Of a DNA stretch of 5,403 nucleotides, positions 4,585 to 5,403 are shown piece after piece; position 1 is the stretch's first letter, and every line of letters starts with the position of its first letter. This stretch comes from Candidatus Bathyarchaeota archaeon. Lineage in GTDB: Archaea; Thermoproteota; Bathyarchaeia; 40CM-2-53-6; RBG-13-38-9. The position numbers were made by a program, and so were the translations under genes. The notes under the pieces are model-generated. The model saw only the letters and a list, made by a program, of their open reading frames with translations, did no database searches and was not told where the DNA came from. The stretch covers positions 1,983-7,385 of the forward strand of contig JAGTQO010000074.1 of the NCBI GenBank assembly GCA_018396565.1, in the 5' to 3' direction.

Positions 4585-5403
4585 GGCTGAGGCCTCGCGG
4601 ACAACAGTTCCGGATAGGGCCAACATCCTTCTATTCGTGTTGAATCAACTCGGCGAGGTAGTCACCGAACTTAAACTGCAGAAACTTGTATTTCAAGTAC
4701 AGAATGAGGCGAAGATTCCAGGAGGCTACCGCTACTTCAAGCATCGTTATGGACCATACTCGCAGGAGCTGAGTATGGACAGCGTAATGTTGATGAATAG
4801 AGGGCTTATTGAGAGGGAGGAAAGAATTGGTCGCGACTACCCCTACTGGGTTTTCAGAATTACCGAGAGAGGCAGGTGGCACTTTTCACAGTATATACTG
4901 CCGACTATGACCTCCAAGAGCATTGAAAGGATGCGTAGTGTATTAGATAAATACTCAAAGTATAGTCATTACGAGTTGGCTGAGATCATTTATAATGAGT
5001 GGAAGATAAGGGAGTTTGAAAGTCTAAATCTGGAAATTCAAATGTTGGAGAAGGATCTTCAAGCGACAGCCAGTTTTCTGGAGACTATGTATTTTCCAGA
5101 ATGCCCAGCCATAACCTACTTCCTCGCATTCATAGAATACTCGCAGGAAGCTCTCACAAAAATCAGGCGGACAAAAGACGCTGTGGTCAAGTCGGTCCTG
5201 TCAAGAGCCTGTAGGGAGCTGACTGATAAGCTGGTGAACGCCGCCCAGATATGCTCTAAAAAACACTTATGCCAAGTGGAGGCTGAGAAGGGGGTTTGCA
5301 AGGCCCCAGACCCCTCCATCTACGAGATCTTCGACTTCATCGAAGATTTCTGCGATAGGCATGGTATCCAGCCTAAACTATCGGAAAGAGAGTTGACTGA
5401 GCT
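4571..5403 (+). CDS. YwgA/Panacea-like winged-helix protein (3' end outside window)
   Basis: An open frame of 277 codons runs off the right edge. Residues about 16-110 match the YwgA/Panacea (SocA-like, DUF4065-related) pattern: ILLFVLNQLGEVVTELKLQK (19-38) with L..L.KLVF, then FKHRYGPYSQEL (56-67; the H.YGPYS signature), DSVMLMNRGLIERE (70-83), and FRITERGRWHF (95-105), with ELAEIIYNEW (135-144) as the later helix. Family members include antitoxins and putative regulatory or protease-adaptor proteins. The C-terminal half is helical, with cysteines C178, C214, C228, C234, C243 and C261; the 228-243 cluster could bind metal, though the spacing is irregular. The ATG is chosen because of the leaderless promoter at 4533-4544. 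The family call is fairly good, its function here is open. Confidence 0.7.
   Translation, partial: MDISRAEASRTTVPDRANILLFVLNQLGEVVTELKLQKLVFQVQNEAKIPGGYRYFKHRYGPYSQELSMDSVMLMNRGLIEREERIGRDYPYWVFRITERGRWHFSQYILPTMTSKSIERMRSVLDKYSKYSHYELAEIIYNEWKIREFESLNLEIQMLEKDLQATASFLETMYFPECPAITYFLAFIEYSQEALTKIRRTKDAVVKSVLSRACRELTDKLVNAAQICSKKHLCQVEAEKGVCKAPDPSIYEIFDFIEDFCDRHGIQPKLSERELTE

Noticed and set aside
4631..4882. 83-codon minus-strand frame
   Set aside because: It is antisense to the Panacea-like domain, whose + strand translation has clear family motifs.
1..5403. tRNA genes, att sites of an integrase, CRISPR arrays, transposases
   Set aside because: I found no cloverleaf-like sequence, no spaced direct repeats of CRISPR type and no recombinase-like protein, so provirus ends cannot be placed in this window.

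Overview
The window looks like part of an archaeal genome carrying the head-and-tail-connection module of a tailed (HK97-fold, Caudoviricetes-type) virus, most likely a provirus or provirus remnant. The archaeal signs are TATA boxes placed for very short or absent leaders (about 4538 on +, about 3410 on -), Shine-Dalgarno sequences of the GGTGA/GGAGGTGA type, Arg codons dominated by AGG/AGA, frequent ATA, and a DUF3782-like coiled-coil/PD-(D/E)XK protein of a kind common in thermophilic archaea. A TACK-type lineage such as Bathyarchaeia or Korarchaeia is my guess; the sequence alone does not fix the taxon.

Left part (1-2508, all +): the 3' end of an unrecognised gene, then a DUF2190-like capsid decoration protein, the HK97-fold major capsid protein, a four-cysteine zinc-ribbon protein, a gp6-like head-tail adaptor and a small one-TM protein. 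Spacing is tight, with one 29-base overlap, so most of this is probably one late operon. A second entry point is possible at the 80-base gap before the zinc-ribbon gene.

Middle (2509-3644): a minus-strand DUF3782-like gene with its own TATA box, flanked by about 205 and 268 bases of non-coding DNA. It sits where a siphovirus normally encodes its head-completion (stopper) protein, which I do not find. It looks like an accessory (moron-like) cassette.

Right part (3645-4584, +): an HK97 gp10-like tail-completion protein, a tail-terminator-like protein overlapping it by 4 bases, and then a short reading frame that begins like a tail tube protein (MSTFTPATFI...) but stops after 29 codons. The viral module appears to break off here. 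From 4571 to the window end runs a separately promoted, apparently leaderless gene for a YwgA/Panacea-like winged-helix protein with a long cysteine-containing C-terminal part; it continues past the window.

Together the viral genes would form the capsid shell, its decoration, and the neck joining head to tail. The two non-viral genes (nuclease-like and Panacea-like) belong to families often found among defence or toxin-antitoxin genes, which suggests accessory cargo around a partly decayed provirus. No tRNA, rRNA, CRISPR array, integrase or transposase is visible.
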